A stretch of 8,755 nt of DNA from positions 1 through 8,755 of the forward strand of contig NZ_JAHDJT010000047.1 in the NCBI RefSeq assembly GCF_023661085.1, given 5' to 3'. Below are positions 6,706 to 8,755 of this stretch, one piece after another. The first letter of the stretch is position 1. Each line of letters begins with the position of its first letter. The stretch is from Wolbachia pipientis. Its GTDB lineage: Bacteria > Pseudomonadota > Alphaproteobacteria > Rickettsiales > Anaplasmataceae. Position numbers and translations under genes: made by a program. The notes under the pieces are model-generated. The model worked only from the letters and a program-made list of their open reading frames with translations, did no database searches and was not told the DNA's origin.

Positions 6706-7485
6706 TTACGCTGAAGAAGTGTACAAGTAAAGATTGCCTAATATCTGAAAGCCCAATCTTCTGTAGAGGTTAACGGAAGGTTTCATACAATGTGCTACTA
6801 TATATTTGCACTTAAGCTGCTGAATTATCTTGATTCTTTCTAAAACCATTTGGGTACCTATTCCACGGTTTCTATGAATCGGTAAAACTCCATCGCTATA
6901 GAAACCAGCTATGTTGTCCTGAATGCAAAAGCCGCATGTCCCAACAACTTCGTTGTTTAGTGTTGCAAGAAAAAATCTTAATCCTGAGTCTTTATCATTA
7001 TAACTCGATAATCCGCGAAAAAATGTGCTGACAATTCCAACGTTGTGATGAAAAATCTTAGAAGTACATAAATCTAACTGTTCTAAGAGGTTGCTACTAT
7101 TTACAGCGTTCAACCTCAAATCTGGAACAATGTCAGCAGGTAAGAGGTAGTTTTTCATGTTAAGTAAAGCTTTTTTTGGTGTGCTAACGTGTTTTATCTC
7201 ACACTTTTCTAAAATGCCCTTTGTCTTTGCATGCGAATCCATTACCCATGTTGCTTCTATATTCCTTGCTCTAAGATAATCTAGGGTTCTTTGTACAGAA
7301 AGCTCGTTACATTGGTCTCCACAAAACACAAAATTGAATAATGATTCTCTAGTACCATTGATTGTAAATGTAATGTTATCAAATTCGCCATGCACTTCCC
7401 ACTGAGATAAGCTCGCTGTGTACAGTATATAATCCTTCAGATTTTTAGTAACCAAGCTTGAATAATAAATTTTCTTATCCTGCAT
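6706..7485 (-). CDS. GNAT family N-acetyltransferase with an N-terminal extension
   Basis: The C-terminal half (about 140-259) is a GNAT fold that transfers an acetyl group from acetyl-CoA to an amine. Visible marks are the strand FFLATLNNEVVGTCGF, the acetyl-CoA pyrophosphate loop RNRGIGTQMV (R/QxxGxG/A, 205-210), and the motif B region NLYRRLGFQILG with Tyr241, which often acts as general acid. The N-terminal 120 or so residues (for example FVFCGDQCNELSVQRTLDYL) do not match a family I know; some two-domain GNATs carry a degenerate second GNAT-like fold there, which is possible here. The substrate is unknown; peptide, antibiotic or small amines are all open. The ATG lies inside the end of pgpA, an 11-base overlap in another frame, so the two are probably translated from one mRNA. 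No Shine-Dalgarno site is obvious. Confidence 0.9.
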   Translation of the reverse strand: MQDKKIYYSSLVTKNLKDYILYTASLSQWEVHGEFDNITFTINGTRESLFNFVFCGDQCNELSVQRTLDYLRARNIEATWVMDSHAKTKGILEKCEIKHVSTPKKALLNMKNYLLPADIVPDLRLNAVNSSNLLEQLDLCTSKIFHHNVGIVSTFFRGLSSYNDKDSGLRFFLATLNNEVVGTCGFCIQDNIAGFYSDGVLPIHRNRGIGTQMVLERIKIIQQLKCKYIVAHCMKPSVNLYRRLGFQILGNLYLYTSSA

Positions 7486-7957
7486 ACACAGACAATGAAC
7501 AATAAAAGGCCCCTACGAGAACACAGGCTGAAATTGCAGCTATAATATCATCCAGCATAACGCCTAGAGGACCTTTGATATTTTTATCGATCAAATTTAT
7601 AGGCCACGTTTTTATTATATCAAAAAACCTAAAAGAAAAAAAGCACAACAATAATAAAGAACAACTCACTTCTTGGTTTAGCAATGTTGAAATTAGAAAT
7701 ATTGTCAGCAATTGACCAACTACTTCGTCAATCACTACCTCTTTTGGATCATGTGAAGCCTGATAATGTTTTATGTAATTACTTGTGGACCACAATCCGA
7801 TTAAGAATAAGAAAAAGATAATTGCTGCACCTAAAATTTTGTTACCTAGTATTAGAGGAACAACTGGATAAGCAGCTAAACTGCCTATAGTACCTGGCAT
7901 TTTTTTTACTGTGCCAGATAGCCACCATGTTGATATCAATTTATATAAAAATTCCAC
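7475..7957 (-). CDS. pgpA: Phosphatidylglycerophosphatase A
   Basis: PgpA dephosphorylates phosphatidylglycerophosphate to phosphatidylglycerol at the inner membrane, the last step of phosphatidylglycerol synthesis. The 160 residues match the family in length and motifs: KMPGTIGSLAA at 19-29, DPKEVVIDEVVGQ at 70-82 with the acidic metal-site residues, FRFFDIIKTWPI at 109-120, and GVMLDDIIAA at 132-141. Hydrophobic helices lie at about 30-56, 81-108 and 134-155. The start is GTG at 7957-7955, since MEFLYKLISTWW leads straight into the motif and no ATG is available nearby; the ribosome site is weak. It lies 19 bases after gpsA and overlaps the GNAT gene, fitting a gpsA, pgpA, GNAT transcript. 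Confidence 0.96.
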   Translation of the reverse strand: MEFLYKLISTWWLSGTVKKMPGTIGSLAAYPVVPLILGNKILGAAIIFFLFLIGLWSTSNYIKHYQASHDPKEVVIDEVVGQLLTIFLISTLLNQEVSCSLLLLCFFSFRFFDIIKTWPINLIDKNIKGPLGVMLDDIIAAISACVLVGAFYCSLSVYAG

Positions 7958-7976
7958 GGTACACCAAACTATAAAA

Positions 7977-8755
7977 TTAATTTACAAGAGCAGAAATAGT
8001 ATCTTCTATAGATACACTTTCATACAACAATCTATAGACCGCTTCACATATAGGCATTTTTATCTTTAGCTTCTCTGTTAAATTAAATGCAGATTGAGCG
8101 GTACTAAAACCTTCAGTCACTGACTTACCTTCTGACAGAATCTGCTGAACGTCAAAGCTATCGTTACTACTACCTATTTTAAACCCAAAGGACAGATTTC
8201 TTGAATTCAAGGATGTGCATGTCATAACCAGATCACCCAAACATGCTGGTCCAAGTAGCGTGTCTATGTCTATATTAGCGTTACCTGTTTTTGCTAGATA
8301 TAAAGTCTTTATTTCATTCATACTATTTGTTATCAGTGCTGCGTGAGCATTGCATCCAAGTTTTTTACTTAAAATAATTCCACATGCTATAGCAAAAACA
8401 TTCTTCAGTGCTGCACAAATCTGTACTCCTATGATGTCCCTGCTAAAGTGTAGTTTAATATTTTCCTGCTGTAGTTCTGACATTAGCTTTGGACCTAATG
8501 TACTGTTTTGACATGCAAGAACCATTGAATAGGGTAGTTTTTTTGCGACTTCTATGGCGAAACTGGGGCCTGAAAAAATGGCAACTTGATTGTTAGGTAA
8601 AACTTCATTTACTATTTCACTAGGTAGTTTTAATGTAGATCTTTCTATTCCCTTACAGGCTAAGATTATTGCTATGTCTTTTTTTAGGCCACAATCATGT
8701 AATTGCTGACATACCTGTCTTAGAGATTGGGTAGGAACAGAGAGGACTATTGCTG
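7977..8755 (-). CDS. gpsA: Glycerol-3-phosphate dehydrogenase [NAD(P)+], N-terminus beyond the window
   Basis: GpsA reduces dihydroxyacetone phosphate to sn-glycerol-3-phosphate in the cytoplasm, the backbone for all glycerophospholipids. The frame is open from the right edge to TAA at 7979-7977, giving 258 residues of an expected 330 or so; the missing part is the nucleotide-binding GxGxxG start. Visible family motifs are AIVLSVPTQSLRQV at the edge, ILACKGIE, SGPSFAIEVAKKLP, ALKNVFAIACGI with the catalytic lysine, GPACLGDLVMTCTSLNSRNLSFG and EGFSTAQSAFNL. An internal ATG at 8525 is only a methionine in the middle of the domain, not the start. It lies upstream of pgpA on the same strand. Confidence 0.97.
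   Translation of the reverse strand, partial: AIVLSVPTQSLRQVCQQLHDCGLKKDIAIILACKGIERSTLKLPSEIVNEVLPNNQVAIFSGPSFAIEVAKKLPYSMVLACQNSTLGPKLMSELQQENIKLHFSRDIIGVQICAALKNVFAIACGIILSKKLGCNAHAALITNSMNEIKTLYLAKTGNANIDIDTLLGPACLGDLVMTCTSLNSRNLSFGFKIGSSNDSFDVQQILSEGKSVTEGFSTAQSAFNLTEKLKIKMPICEAVYRLLYESVSIEDTISALVN

Noticed and set aside
1..8755. tRNA or rRNA genes, CRISPR repeats, insertion sequences or prophage genes
   Set aside because: No cloverleaf-like arrangement, regularly spaced repeats, transposase motifs or terminal repeats were seen on reading both strands.

Overview
The window reads as a piece of a Wolbachia chromosome (Rickettsiales, Anaplasmataceae). The basis is the AT-rich sequence, an FtsZ that I recognise as the Wolbachia type (including a charged insert after the Walker-like region), single-copy alphaproteobacterial core genes scattered without long operons, and short, degraded intergenic DNA. 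The assignment to Wolbachia is recognition from memory, not a database result.

Left part (1-1767): two divergent genes whose start codons lie about 22 bases apart. Both look broken. On the minus strand, an unrecognised gene running off the left edge appears to need a one-base correction near position 218. On the plus strand, a ComM/YifB-type Mg-chelatase-like AAA+ ATPase is interrupted by one in-frame TGA directly after its Walker A motif. A perfect-consensus sigma70 promoter (TTGACA, 17 bases, TATAAT) lies on the minus strand at 98-126, inside the first of these genes.

Middle part (1768-4627): a strong promoter and good Shine-Dalgarno site drive a 164-residue two-helix membrane protein of unknown function, which ends at a hairpin terminator. 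The terminator also serves as the end point of a small minus-strand ORF of 29 codons. Then comes a three-gene cluster, ftsZ, an EVE-domain gene and ybeY, joined by overlapping stop and start codons. This links cell division, a nucleic-acid-binding domain and ribosome/rRNA maturation on one transcript. The ftsZ leader holds a near-CtrA box and two inverted repeats.

Right part (4628-8755): sdhB (succinate dehydrogenase iron-sulfur subunit) stands alone behind an extended -10 element. It converges, with only 2 bases between stop codons, on a minus-strand group: gpsA (N-terminus outside the window), pgpA, a GNAT acetyltransferase and a membrane-anchored multi-PAS protein. GpsA supplies sn-glycerol-3-phosphate and PgpA removes the phosphate from phosphatidylglycerophosphate, so those two act at the beginning and end of phosphatidylglycerol synthesis. 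The PAS protein resembles the sensory half of alphaproteobacterial DivL-like or PleC-like histidine kinases but ends exactly where the kinase would begin.

No rRNA, tRNA, CRISPR array, insertion sequence or prophage gene is visible. I see no convincing new multi-gene system. The most interesting items are the kinase-less PAS protein, the paired broken genes at the left end, the well-expressed-looking small membrane protein and the small ORF next to ftsZ.
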